Assembly (NCBI GenBank): GCA_021464415.1
Contig: CM038471.1
Coordinates: forward strand, 75,498,414 to 75,562,413
Direction of reading: 5' to 3'
From: Lonicera japonica
Lineage: Eukaryota; Streptophyta; Magnoliopsida; Dipsacales; Caprifoliaceae
Length of the DNA: 64,000 nt
Shown: positions 24,251-34,625 of the stretch, one piece after another
Position numbering within the stretch: the first letter of the stretch is position 1
How the letters are laid out: each line of letters begins with the position of its first letter
Position numbers and translations under genes: made by a program
Notes under the pieces: model-generated
Database searches by the model: none
Told to the model about the DNA's origin: nothing
The model's input: the letters and a program-made list of their open reading frames with translations, nothing else

Positions 24251-24439
24251 GACCCTCTCGACTCAAGCTCATTGCTTGCAAAAAATTGAGGCGACTGGAA
24301 GAGACCGTGGTCGATAGCTCCCGCAAGAACTCTAAGGGATTGTGTGTATGCAAAAAGTGTTCGTAAATGCCTCTGGAGAGGGCTTGTGTTTGGTTTTGCC
24401 TCCGGAGAGGGCTTGTGTTACCTCATTGCCTCTTTCGAG

Positions 24440-25015
24440 GACTTTCATTTGCTCCACTTGCCTCAGATGGGAGGACTACCATTGCTACACTTTGCCTCTC
24501 TGGGAGGGCTTTGTTCTTCTCGCCTCAGGTGGGAGGACTACCATTGCTACACTGTGCCCCTCTGGGAGGGCTTTTGATCTTCTCGCCTCAGGTGGGAGGA
24601 CTACCATTGCTCCACTGTGCCTCTCTGGGAGGGCTTTGTTCTTCTCGCCTCAGGTGGGAGGACTACCATTGCTACACTTTGCCTCTCTGGGAGGGCTTTG
24701 TTCTTCTCGCCTCAGGTGGGAGGACTCCGTTGCTACACTTTTGCCTCTCTGGGAGTGCTTTGTTCTTCTCGTCTCAGGTGGAAGGACTACCATTGCTACA
24801 CTGTGCCTCTCTGGGAGGGCTTTTGATTTTTTCGCCTCAGGTGGGAGGACTACCATTGCTCCACTGTGCCTCTCTGGGAGGGCTTTGTTCTTCTCGTCTC
24901 AGGTGGGAGGACTACCGTTGCTACACTTTTGCCTCTCTGGGAAGGCTTTGTTCTTCTCGCCTCAGGTGGGAGGACTACCATTGCTACACTGTGCCTCTCT
25001 GGGAGGGCTTTTGTG
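24440..25015. repeat. 62-bp minisatellite next to the 3' LTR
   Basis: About nine copies of a 62-63-bp unit containing CCTCAGGTGGGAGGACTACC and GCCTCTCTGGGAGGGC. The period is not a multiple of three, so long open frames through it only repeat the same words in shifting frames and are not genes. Diverged half-units extend to about 24,370 and 25,070. It lies in the 3' untranslated part of the retroelement. Confidence 0.9.
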
Positions 25016-25079
25016 AGTATTTTTGCCTCTGGCGAAGGCTTGTGCTCGTGATTTGCCTCAGGCGAGGGCTTGTGTTGCA

Positions 25080-25907
25080 CTCTAGTGAATTTGATTGTCT
25101 CTCTTAGACTGCTAGAGTGAGAGAGAGGAATTATGTGAGAGTGAAAAGAGCTTCTTGGGGTTTAATCCCTATCTGGATGTCCGTTTTCCTGTATCTTTCT
25201 GAACTTTACTCTCATATGTTTCTCGAGTGAAGATACTTTTTTCAGAAAGCAGTTTTCGGATTTCTTTGGCTCTTCGCAGAGTGATGATTCGAGGTTTTTC
25301 AAACCATCTCTTCTGTATCGTGCTGAAAAGAAAATTTGTTTGAAATTTCAATCTCTGACCTCTGTTCTCTTTTTAGTTTACTTTTTGGTGGGCCCACATC
25401 GTTTTCTATTTTTCGATGCCCTTATTTCTCCCTCTTTTTGGGAAAGACTTTTCCTGGCCTTCTCTGTTATTGACCGGGAGTTTTTTTATCCCTTTGTCGT
25501 GATCAGGAGCCTTACTCACCCAAAACGAAGCCATGAGCCGGTTTTGGCCTAGCTGTCACTTTTGGTGTGGCTCTCCTTGTCACTTTTGCATTTATGTTTC
25601 TTTTGCTCGCTCTGGGCGTTCATGCGGGTTCCTTCTCTTTTCTACTCTTTCAATTTTTTCTATTCCCGGCTTATTCTGATATTTTTCTTTTTTTATTCAA
25701 AGATGGCTTTTTTTGGAGATCAGAGATCACTTTAATCATTGTAGTTTGTTCTCGCATTTTTTGGAAAGATGGTTTGGAAGTCCTTTCCTTGAATTTTCAT
25801 CATGGGTGTGCGGTACTAAGAAAGGTTTTCGAAAACTGTTTCTCAGAAGCCTCCTTGTAGGAGAAAAAATGAGACAAAGGTCAAAAAATCAGGGAAGAAG
25901 ACCAAAA
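25080..25907. other. Retroelement 3' region without recognised genes
   Basis: T-rich on the plus strand. No conserved protein seen in any frame. It precedes the promoter of antisense gene A. Confidence 0.4.
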
Positions 25908-25967
25908 TGTCGCGCGACAACTCGGTGGAGAGGTGTTTGTCGCGCGACAAACTGGTCCACTATATAA
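25908..25967 (+). promoter_or_regulatory. Promoter of antisense gene A
   Basis: Two TGTCGCGCGACA palindromes (25,908-25,919 and 25,938-25,949, the second extending to 18 bp, GTTTGTCGCGCGACAAAC) stand 11 bp before a TATATAA box (25,961-25,967). A CT-rich leader of the pyrimidine-patch kind follows, then an ATG at 26,096. Confidence 0.65.
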
Positions 25968-26341
25968 GCCCCTTGCTGAGCTCATTCTCTCATTTCTCTT
26001 TCTCTCTCTAGCTCTCTTTCTCTCTTTTCTCAAGCGCGGAAGCCCTGCCGCTTTTCTAATTTTTCCGACTTTCTCATTACTCCCCTTATACGTAGATGGA
26101 CCCTACTCAGCCCGATAGACTGGAGGGTGACTAGGAGGAGGTCACTTTTACCGACGCTCAAGGCGTTCTCCGATGCAGCCCTCATTATGACGACTGGGCG
26201 GACCTCGACTGGTATGGCGAGGATAGGGTGGACCGCGGTCGGACGGTGGTCTACCGAGATGTTACCCGGGCTGTTCCAGTCCCGGATGTTCCGTGGCTCT
26301 TGATGGAGCCTATTTCTCATGAGATCCGTCGACGGTCTCTG

Positions 26342-28069
26342 GTATGTTTCCTTGAAATTCCTTCCTTTCGTGTATTTATTCGTTCTATTATTTCTGTCGT
26401 TTCCTGCATGTATTTTGAATAATGTTAGTATCCATGTCTGCTTTAGAAATAACGTCCGACTTAATGAACACATACTTTTACTTGTGATACCCTTTTGGAA
26501 AATTACATAATTTACCCCTATAACTCTCATAATTACACCAAAGTACCCTCAAGTTTGAAAAATTACATAATTTACCCTTATAGCCCTATTACATCAAAGT
26601 ATCCTTAGGTTTTGAAAAATTACATAATTTTACCCCTATAACCCTATAACTCTCATAATTACACCAAAGTACCCTTAGGTTTGGAAAATTATATAACTTA
26701 CCCCTATAACCCCATAACTCTCATAATTACACCAAAGTACTCTCAGGTTTGGAAAATTATATAACTTACCCCTATAACCCCATAACTCTCATAATTACAC
26801 CAAAGTACTCTCAGGTTTGGAAAATTACATAATTTACCCCTATAACCCCATAACTCTCATAATTACACCAAAGTACCCTCAGGTTTGGAAAATTACATAA
26901 TTTACCCCTATAACCCCATAACTCTCATAATTACACCAAAGTACCCTCAGGTTTGGAAAATTACATAATTTACCCCTATAACCCCATAACTCTCATAATT
27001 ACACCAAAGTACCCTCAGGTTTGGAAAATTACATAATTTACCCCTATAACCCCATAACTCTCATAATTACACCAAAGTACCCTCAGGTTTGAAAATTACA
27101 TAATTTACCCCTATAACCCTATAACTCTCATAATTACACCAAAGTACCCTCAGGTTTGGAAAATTACATAATTTTACCCCTATAACCCCATAACTCTCAT
27201 AATCACACCAAAGTACCATCAGGTTTGGAAAATTACATAATTTACCCCTATAACCCTATAACTCTCATAATCACACCAAAGTACCCTCAGGTTTGGAAAA
27301 TTACATAATTTATCCCTATAACCCCATAACTCTCATAATTACACCAAAGTACCCTCAGGTTTCGAAAATTACATAATTTACCCCTATAACCCTATAGCTC
27401 TCATAATCACACCAAAGTACCCTCAGGTTTGGAAAATTACATAATTTACCCCTATAACCCCATAACTCTCATAATTACACCAAAGTACCCTCAGGTTTGG
27501 AAAATTACATAATTTACCCCTATAACCCTATAACTCTCATAATTACACCAAAGTACCCTCAGGTTTGGAAAATTACATAATTTACCCCTATAATCCTATA
27601 ACTCTCATAATTACACCAAAGTACCCTCAGGTTTGGAAAATTACATAATTTTACCCCTATAACCCCATAACTCTCATAATCACACCAAAGTACCATCAGG
27701 TTTGGAAAATTACATAATTTACCCCTATAACCCTATAACTCTCATAATCACACCAAAGTACCCTCAGGTTTGGAAAATTACATAATTTATCCCTATAACC
27801 CCATAACTCTCATAATTACACCAAAGTACCCTCAGGTTTAGAAAATTACATAATTTACCCCTATAACCCTATAACTCTCATAATCACACCAAAGTACCCT
27901 CAGGTTTGGAAAATTACATAATTTATCCCTATAACCCCATAACTTTCATAATTACACCAAAGTACCCTCAGTTTGGAAAATTCCAAAATTTACCCCTATA
28001 ACCCTATAACTCTTATAATTACACCAGTAACCCTATATTTATATATACATCACTCTTTGTTGTCTGCAG
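26342..28069 (+). other. Intron 1 of antisense gene A
   Basis: Donor GTATGT and acceptor TGTCTGCAG. Joining the flanking exons keeps the reading frame (CTG then TGG). Nearly the whole intron is minisatellite. Confidence 0.6.
26450..28045. repeat. 68-bp minisatellite, about 23 copies
   Basis: Unit of 68 bp containing AATTACACCAAAGTACCCTC and TAACCCCATAACTCTCAT. Copies in the middle are nearly identical and those at the edges are diverged, as expected for unequal exchange. A block around 27,130-27,400 recurs 477 bp later (the variant ACCATC is at 27,215 and 27,692), a seven-unit higher-order repeat. No spacers of differing sequence exist, so it is not a CRISPR-like array. Confidence 0.95.
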
Positions 28070-30660
28070 TGGGTTAGCCGAGGTTGGAGTTCTCCCAACA
28101 CTATTTCTCTAGAGTGGCAATAGGCACCGGCCCTTGTCTAGGAGTTGCTCCTTGTGACTCCATTTGGTCCTCTTTTCAATGCCCTCCCGGAGCGGGTATC
28201 TAGGGCGGCTGTGCTGGTGTCGGCTCTGGCTTCTCACTGGTGGGACACCACGCATACCTTCCACTGGAGCTGGGGGGAGATGACGATGACCCCCCTTGAC
28301 TTATTTGCTTTGATCGGGATTCCTTCAGGGGGTCCCCGTACAGATCGATGTCCCTTTGCGTCTGACGGCAGGGGGTATTGTGGGCGCACTAGGGTGGTTT
28401 CCTGAGCGACGGAGTTCGGGCGATACGATCCCTCGGACGGTTTTGGTCACGCGTCTGGCGACAGAGAGAGCCCAGCTAGTTGCTTTTGGAGCTCCGATGA
28501 CCCGTCAAGAGGCGCGTCAGTATGCCCGCGTCCTTCTCTTATTGACACTCCATGATCTGTTCGAGGCCCGTGGGGGGGACATAGCCCATCTCTGGTGACT
28601 ACCCTATCTTCGAGACTTTAGTATCATGTTCGATTATGACTGTGGGGTTTTATCCTTGCTGTTCTTTACGATGCTATGGACCAAGTTTCCCGTCATTTAG
28701 CCCTGAACCTCAAGCGCTTCTCATTGCTGTGGGAGGTACATACTTTTGTTCCTTTATCTTTGTTTTCAGTCCTTTACATATTATCTGTTGATTGCTGCTG
28801 ATATTCTTTATGTTTCCTCTTCATAGTTGGTTCATGGCTTATACTCGTCTGGGTCGTGCCCAGGTGGATCTCCTCGTTGAGAACGAGGATCAGTTTTCCC
28901 TTTTCTGCTGATTCATCGCGGGGAATTACAGGGCTCCCTATGTATACCGGACTCGGGAGACCGGAGCTGCTGCCGTCCATGACCTGCTGGAGTAGCAGGT
29001 AAATATCTTAGTATTCTTTCTTTTCAAATAGATAAATAATAAATATAATACAAATAACTGAAATAAAATTTTGTTTTTTTGTTCAAATTGAGTGGGCCCC
29101 CTGGGGTGATCTGGGTCTCCACTTCGGATATGGCCGCACTCTGACCGCCTCGAGGACCAGGCGGCTTATCAGGGATGAGTATGACCTCCACTTCTACTTG
29201 GGTGAGAGAGTTATCCGCCAGCACACACCGGCCCATTGGCCCCGAGTTCCTTTGTTTTCGCCAGTTCTGATGAGGTGGACGGGTGAGATTGACCCGGTGA
29301 CAGTGCAGGCGTTGGTCGACGGTCTCAGTTTTCAGACGTTCACCGAGGAGGGAGATTATGCTGTCTTCGCTGCTCGTTACTTAATGAGGGAGCCAAAGGG
29401 GACTCAGGGACGGGTCTTCTACGAGAGATACCGGGCGTTAGGAGGCGATCTCAACTATATACGAGGACAGACTCATTTGTCCAGGACGGTTCCCGGTCAG
29501 CTGCCGCCTGTCCCCGATCAGAGGGACAATATTTTTGACTCTGATGACGATGACCCCGAGGGGGAGAGGGGTATTCCTGCTGGTGCCGAGAACGGAGATG
29601 ATAGGCCTAAGGAAGGCGAGGGAGGTGGGGGCAGCGGCAATTCCAGAGCAGCCGCCTCAGTCGACGCCTATAGAGGAGTAGCGTGCTGAGGGTTTCAAGT
29701 TTCCCACCGGTCCGTCAGTATCACCTGGGGTAGTTTTTGATGCTGCGGAGACTGCTGAGAGAGAGGGATCAGCTTTTTTTGAGCGATCCTGAGAGCCTGC
29801 GGACCTCGGGGTTGACTATGAGCAATTTGGGCGGACCCCTTCTACTGCTGCGACCACTCCTTCTAACGGGATCCCACCTCTAAAAGTGACGGCCATTGTG
29901 GATCCTCCGGGCGTCCGTACTTATGCTACGCTGACTCTGCTTCCGTCGACTGCTATGGGCCCTCCGGCCCGATCTTCAGGTCTCGGGGGTTCTTCTTCCT
30001 GGCCTCCCCTGTTCCTGATTTGTGAAGAGGGTGGGTCCACTTCTGCGGCGGTACCGGCGGGTCCATCTGTTCCTCTAGTTGACATCCCACTCCTTCCTCG
30101 GGATATTACCTACGTTGGTGCCCGTCTTCGTCGTTATACCGTGCCCGAGTATCCTTTACCCGAGGATACTTTTGATTATTTGGGTGGCCACGTGGGTGAT
30201 GAGGTATGTCCCTTCTTTTATGTATTCTGCCGTTCTTTTATATCTGTTTATCTTAAAAGTGTGTTAATTCCCTCTCTTGTGTCTTTTGCAGCGGGTGAGT
30301 GTTCGTGCAGCAGATCTGAGAGCTCTTCACGCCCAGTACCTCTACAACTGGAACCTCTTCCAGTTCATTGGTCGGGACCCCACGGCATACATGCGCGATT
30401 ACCAGAGGGCGATCGACGTATCTCTTCGGGTGGACGACCCTCTGTCTTCCTTTCACGCTCGGTCAAAGTCTCGGAGGAGCAGTAGCCGAACTTCCAGGTA
30501 GTCTCGGTCTTCGGTGATCCGCCCTACAGCTCTGGTTCAGTCGATGGGGCCTTCTCAAGCAACAATTCCTCCTCCTTCAGATGTCCCAGCGATCGACCCT
30601 TCTCCGGAGGAGGGTTCGGGTGATAGTGGGAGCGTGTCGAAGCGCGCTCAGATAGATTAG

Positions 30661-30986
30661 TTTTTTTTTCTGCATTTAGTTAGTTCAGATAGATATGTAT
30701 TTATTTTTAGACATTTAGACATAGATTTTTGTTTTGACAAACTGTTCTTTTATTAAATTTATGAAAAAATCTTTATTTGTGTTAGTGATGTATATTTATT
30801 CCTTATCTGTGAAAGATATATTCATATGAATCAGTGATTTAGGTGCCATACCTTGTAGCATGGTTGTATTTAGGGTTACCTGCAAAAGAACAAAGTGAGA
30901 ACAAGAATGCATTCAGAAGTGATTCTTTTGATAAAAATGACTCCTATATATGAGAAAGGTAAAAACAGGGATACAGGAAAGAGGTT
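30661..30986. other. Spacer between the two antisense genes
   Basis: AT-rich, probably the 3' untranslated end of gene A and the upstream region of gene B. No protein recognised. Confidence 0.4.
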
Positions 30987-31064
30987 TGTCGTGCGACAAT
31001 CCCTCTTGGATATGGGTTTGTCGCGCGACAAACAGGTACAGGACCTTCTTTTTTGCTATAAATA
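30987..31064 (+). promoter_or_regulatory. Promoter of antisense gene B
   Basis: TGTCGTGCGACA (30,987-30,998) and TGTCGCGCGACA (31,019-31,030, within the 18-bp palindrome GTTTGTCGCGCGACAAAC) precede TATAAATA (31,057-31,064). ATG at 31,103. The stretch TTTGTCGCGCGACAAAC and a following GGT-CA are shared with the gene A promoter. Confidence 0.65.
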
Positions 31065-31102
31065 CACCCATTTGTCTTCCTTCATCCCCACACCTTCCCA
31101 AA

Positions 31103-32293
31103 ATGTCTTCTTATCGTACAAATTTTGACTTTTCTTATGTTGAAGCCCGAGATGCTCTGATATCTTCTGAGAATGGTTTGAACTTTGGTGCATTCAGTCC
31201 TTTGGCAGGCTGGTGCCATCGTCCTGTAGATTTTTCTTTTTTGTTAGGCGCTTTGTATTTCTGGAACCCTCCGGATCATCTTTTCTATTTCGGGCTAGAT
31301 GAGCTCTGCCCGACTTACGAGGAGTTTTTTTGGCTACTGCGTTCTGACGTTCCTCTCTCAATGGCTGTTCTCATATAAGAGATCGGTCCTCGAGATATGA
31401 TGATCGCTCTATTAGCCATTCCTCAAGCGGCCTGTGATGGTTTTATTATTGACGGGCTTCTTGACCTCCACAAAATGGTGAGGTTCTTTCATCGTTATGA
31501 AGAGATAGCCTCTTATAGCGTGGGGCGTACTGCGACGGCCTTGATATGTCTTGTTTCTGATATGCTGCTGGTGACGGGCTCCTCTCGTGTTGATCTGACT
31601 ATTTTGAGTTTGATTTATCATGCTAGGAATGGGGAGTCCATATTGCCTATCGTTCTTGCAGAGACTCTGAACGGCCTAGACGATCTCCAAAGGGGAGCCT
31701 CACCCTTCTTCAAGGGAAGCCCTTCAACGGGGTTCGGCTAGACAACTTGACGCACTTTTTTCGTCGTCTCCTCTTTGGTGCTTTGACCATGTCTTCCTCT
31801 GATTGGACGTTGTGGTTTTTGGAGAATTTTTGGGCTATTCGGTGGAACATTCCTTGGTGGAAGCTGAGGGCGATGGTGCTTAGTACCGGAGGGAAAAATT
31901 ACGCTCGGCTCCGTGGGTTTTGATTCACCTCCTTTTATCTCCAGAACGTCTTCTTCGGCAGTTCAACGTTCCTCAGGACATTCCCCTCGGCCTGAACAAC
32001 TTCTCTTCAGAGTTAAAGTTTGTGACCCGTATGTTTCTTTATCAGTGGAGAGGATGTGGCGTGCTCGACTGACTCGTCAGTTCAACTATGCCCGTTTTGG
32101 TATTTCCAGGCCCTTCCGGGCTGACATCATCCGTTCTCGTTGGAGGCCTCTATAAGGGGAGCTGATTGATGATCCCTTCCAAATGAAATGGTTTCAGTTT
32201 ATGAATTCTGAGCCCACAGAGGAGAGTATCGTCTTTGCGTACCAGATCCTGGATGAGGCTCGAATTGACTTGGCCATTGAGGACCCTGCTTAA
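31103..32293 (+). pseudogene. Antisense gene B: DUF7745-like retroelement protein, decayed
   Basis: Starts MSSYRTNFDFSY. The segment ALYFWNPPDHLFYFGLDELC, followed by PTYEEFFWLL, and later PIVLAETLNGLD, resemble the FWDP...F.FG...L.PT.EE and P.ILAET motifs of a plant protein family found mainly in retroelements (DUF7745-type). Near 31,940, in another frame, PERLLRQFNVPQDIP recalls the C-terminal part of PMD-related proteins. A stop at 31,376-31,378 and frameshifts near 31,740 and 31,900-32,150 break it; the last frame ends at 32,293. It converges on integrase with about 230 bp between the stops. Family assignment is from memory of motif shape. Confidence 0.6.
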
Positions 32294-32526
32294 CCGACCC
32301 CTAGGGATTAGGTTTTTCTGTATGCTGTACCTCATTTGTAACTTTCGGTGTTCTAAACCACCTTAATAATACGAAGGACTGTTTATGGAAAATAAATTTA
32401 TTTACAGTGTTTAAACCGGGTCTGAAGTCACTTCTCAGGTTGCCTACGTTCCCCTTTTGATTTTTCAAAAACACAAGTCTGAGTTGGGGCTCAGGTTTAC
32501 GTAGTTCTTATCTATACATGTTACAT

Positions 32527-33600
32527 TTATTGGTAATACTTCTTCAATCGATCCATGTTGACTGGTGAATGCAGTAATTGTCCGTCCAGGTCTGTGAGTA
32601 TGGCAGCACCCCCTGTATCAATTTCTTTGACGATGTATGGCCCTGTCCACTTCTGTCCGAACTTTCTCCTTGGGTCTCTAGCTGGTTCTCGAATTTCTTT
32701 CAACACGATGTCGTTTTTATTGATACCCTGAGTCTTTACTTTCTGGTTAAATGCTCGAGCGATCTTCTTCTGATACCCTTGGTGGTGGTATGCAGCTCTC
32801 AATCTTTTTTCATCTAGCAAGGCCAGCTCGTTATAACGTGTCTGGACTCACTCCAGCTCACTGACTTGATTCTCTAACGTTACTCTGAAGGAGGGGACTT
32901 CTAATTCGACAGGGAGGACTGCTTTCATCCCGTATATAAGGGAAAATGGTGTTGCCCCGGTAGAAACTCTCTCGGTGGTGCGGTATCCCCACAATGCATA
33001 TGGCAATTTCTCCGGCTAGTTTTGAGAGGTGTCGGTCATCTTACTTAGGATATTCTTCAAATTCTTATTGGCGGCCTCAACTGCCCTGTTGGTTTGTGGT
33101 CTGTATGGTGAAGACCTGTGTCGGGTAATACCGTATTCCTCTATGACTGTATTAGCATCTTCTTCGAAGTGGATGTCGTTGTTCGAGTGTGGGACCCCAT
33201 ACCGACAGATGATATTCCGTCTGATGAATCGAGCAATTTTTCTGGCGTCAAGGGTTTGGAAAGACTCGGCTTCTACCCATTTGGTGAAGTAATCGATGGC
33301 CACTAGTATGAATTCATGGCCGTTGCTGGCTTTGGGCGAGATCTTTCCAATGATGTCGATTCTCCAAGTTGCAAAAGGCCAAGGAGTAGTCATGTTGTAC
33401 AATTCTTTCGGAGGAAGTTTCTGAGATTTAGCATAGATTTGGCACTTGTGACAACGGCGTACATGGTTAATGCAGTCGTTCTGTAAGGTAGACCAGTAAT
33501 AACCTTGTCTGATGATTTTGCGGCAAGTGTATGGCCGCTCATATGAGGTCCACAATCGCCCCCATGTATCTGATCCATTACTTTGACAGATTCTTTTTCA
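32527..33600 (-). pseudogene. Integrase domain of the Tat/Ogre element
   Basis: Minus strand. An HHCC zinc-binding part (HVRRCHKCQ at its end) is followed by the catalytic core with WRIDIIG, DYFTKWVEAE and SSPYRPQTNRAVEAANK, then the GPY/F module KWTGPYIVKEI at the C terminus. The usual T-D-N-G around the second catalytic Asp is replaced by HSNNDIHF, and frameshifts split the zinc finger and the core from the C-terminal part, so it is inactive. Confidence 0.88.
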
Positions 33601-33839
33601 GTGAGACATTGGAGATGGGTCCCGTCGTAGTTCCTCTTATACTGCCTTTTGGCACAAAGTATGAACCTGGATGCTAATCTCTTGAGTGTGACTCGCATTA
33701 TCTTGTCTGTTCGTTCGGGATACTGGTAATTTTTCAACAGGTTCCAGATGTCATAAAACCAAGTGGTTGAGTCCCCATTCTCTTCATTCCCTACCTCAAG
33801 GGCCATGCAGTGTGCTGGTCCTGATCTTCTTTGTACTGT

Positions 33840-34250
33840 AAGAGTGATTTCTTTCATCCCCTCCGGGATATCGATCATGGATGCCAGAGTTGCTAGTGCG
33901 TCAGCAAAACTATTTTGTGACCTGGGGACATAGTAAAACTCTGAATGTTCAAACCTTCCTGCGACATCCTCCAGCCGGGCAAGGTAAAGGACTAACTTTT
34001 CATCTTTGATCTTTCATTCCTTCAGAACTTGGTGGACCACTAATGCCGAATCTCCGTATACTTGTATTCTCTTTATACCCCTTTAGAGCGCAATCTCTAA
34101 TCTGATTATACATGCTTCATACTCGGCCATATTGTTGGTGCAGAAGAAGTGCAGACGATATGATATTGGGGAGTGAGTTTGGTCTGGGGAGACTAATAGG
34201 ATGCCTATCCCGTTCCCGTTTCGGTTGGCGGCCTCGTCAAAGTATAATTT
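33840..34250 (-). pseudogene. Archaeal-type RNase H (aRNH) of the Tat/Ogre element
   Basis: Minus strand. Reads KLYFDEAANRNGNGIGI, NNMAEYEACI, VYGDSALVVHQV and FADALATLASMI, the complete motif order of the second RNase H that marks the Tat/Ogre lineage of plant Ty3/Gypsy elements. It is interrupted by TGA codons where TGG is expected. Confidence 0.8.
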
Positions 34251-34625
34251 TCAGTCTTCATCGATGTCGACATTCATGATAGTTTCGTCTGGAAATTCAG
34301 CTTCTTCTAACATGTCCCCCAATATTGGATTGTGGGATAGGTAGTCAGCTATGATCTTACCTTTGATTGCCTTCTGGGTCATATAAGTGATGTCGAATTC
34401 GGAGAGTAAGAATAACCATTTTGCCATACGGTTCGAGAAAGCCGATTTTTCGAAGAGGTACTTCAACGTATTAATTCGTGATGCCAGGATGAACGGGAAA
34501 GCCAGCATGTAATGCCGTAATTTCTGTGTTACCCAGATGAAAGCGGTGCATGATTTTTCCAATAGCGTGTAATTTATCTCAAATGGGGATAATTTCTTGC
34601 TGATGTAGTAGATGGCCTGTTCTTT
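34251..34625 (-). pseudogene. RNase H domain following RT
   Basis: Minus strand. LEKSC-type start, then QKLRHYML, LKYLFEKSAFSNRMAKW and KAIKGKIIADYL, ending in an acidic tail EFPDETIMNVD. It is separated from RT by a stop at 34,626. Confidence 0.8.

Larger units (their letters stand above)
26096..30660 (+). pseudogene. Antisense gene A: plant mobile domain (PMD) protein, decayed
   Basis: Runs against gag-pol. Inferred introns are 26,342-28,069, 28,736-28,826, 28,999-29,092 and 30,204-30,291, all GT-AG; the first and last keep phase 0. Exon 2 encodes the PMD hallmark SHWWDTTHTFHWSWGEMT followed by PLDLFALIGIPSGG. Later parts read EARQYARVLLLL and YLGERVIRQ, as in PMD proteins, followed by an acidic Gly-rich linker and a Pro/Ser-rich tail. 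Broken by in-frame stops (the first at codon 13, others near 28,118, 28,136 and 30,499) and frameshifts near 28,335 and 28,660. Most stops are TAG or TGA that look like mutated CAG or CGA/TGG. PMD proteins in plants include the host MAIN/MAIL family and many transposon-carried copies; this is the latter. Confidence 0.75.

Noticed and set aside
24342..25107. Long open frames (over 220 codons) with repeated Leu/Cys/Arg-rich words
   Set aside because: They arise from a 62-bp tandem repeat read in shifting frames; all three frames are open for the same reason, and nothing resembles a protein family.
26030..26530. 166-codon minus-strand open frame
   Set aside because: It lies opposite exon 1 of the antisense PMD gene and runs into minisatellite; no recognisable motif, so a shadow frame.
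26450..28045. CRISPR-like repeat array
   Set aside because: Units are contiguous 68-bp copies with no distinct spacers, in a plant retroelement; this is a minisatellite.
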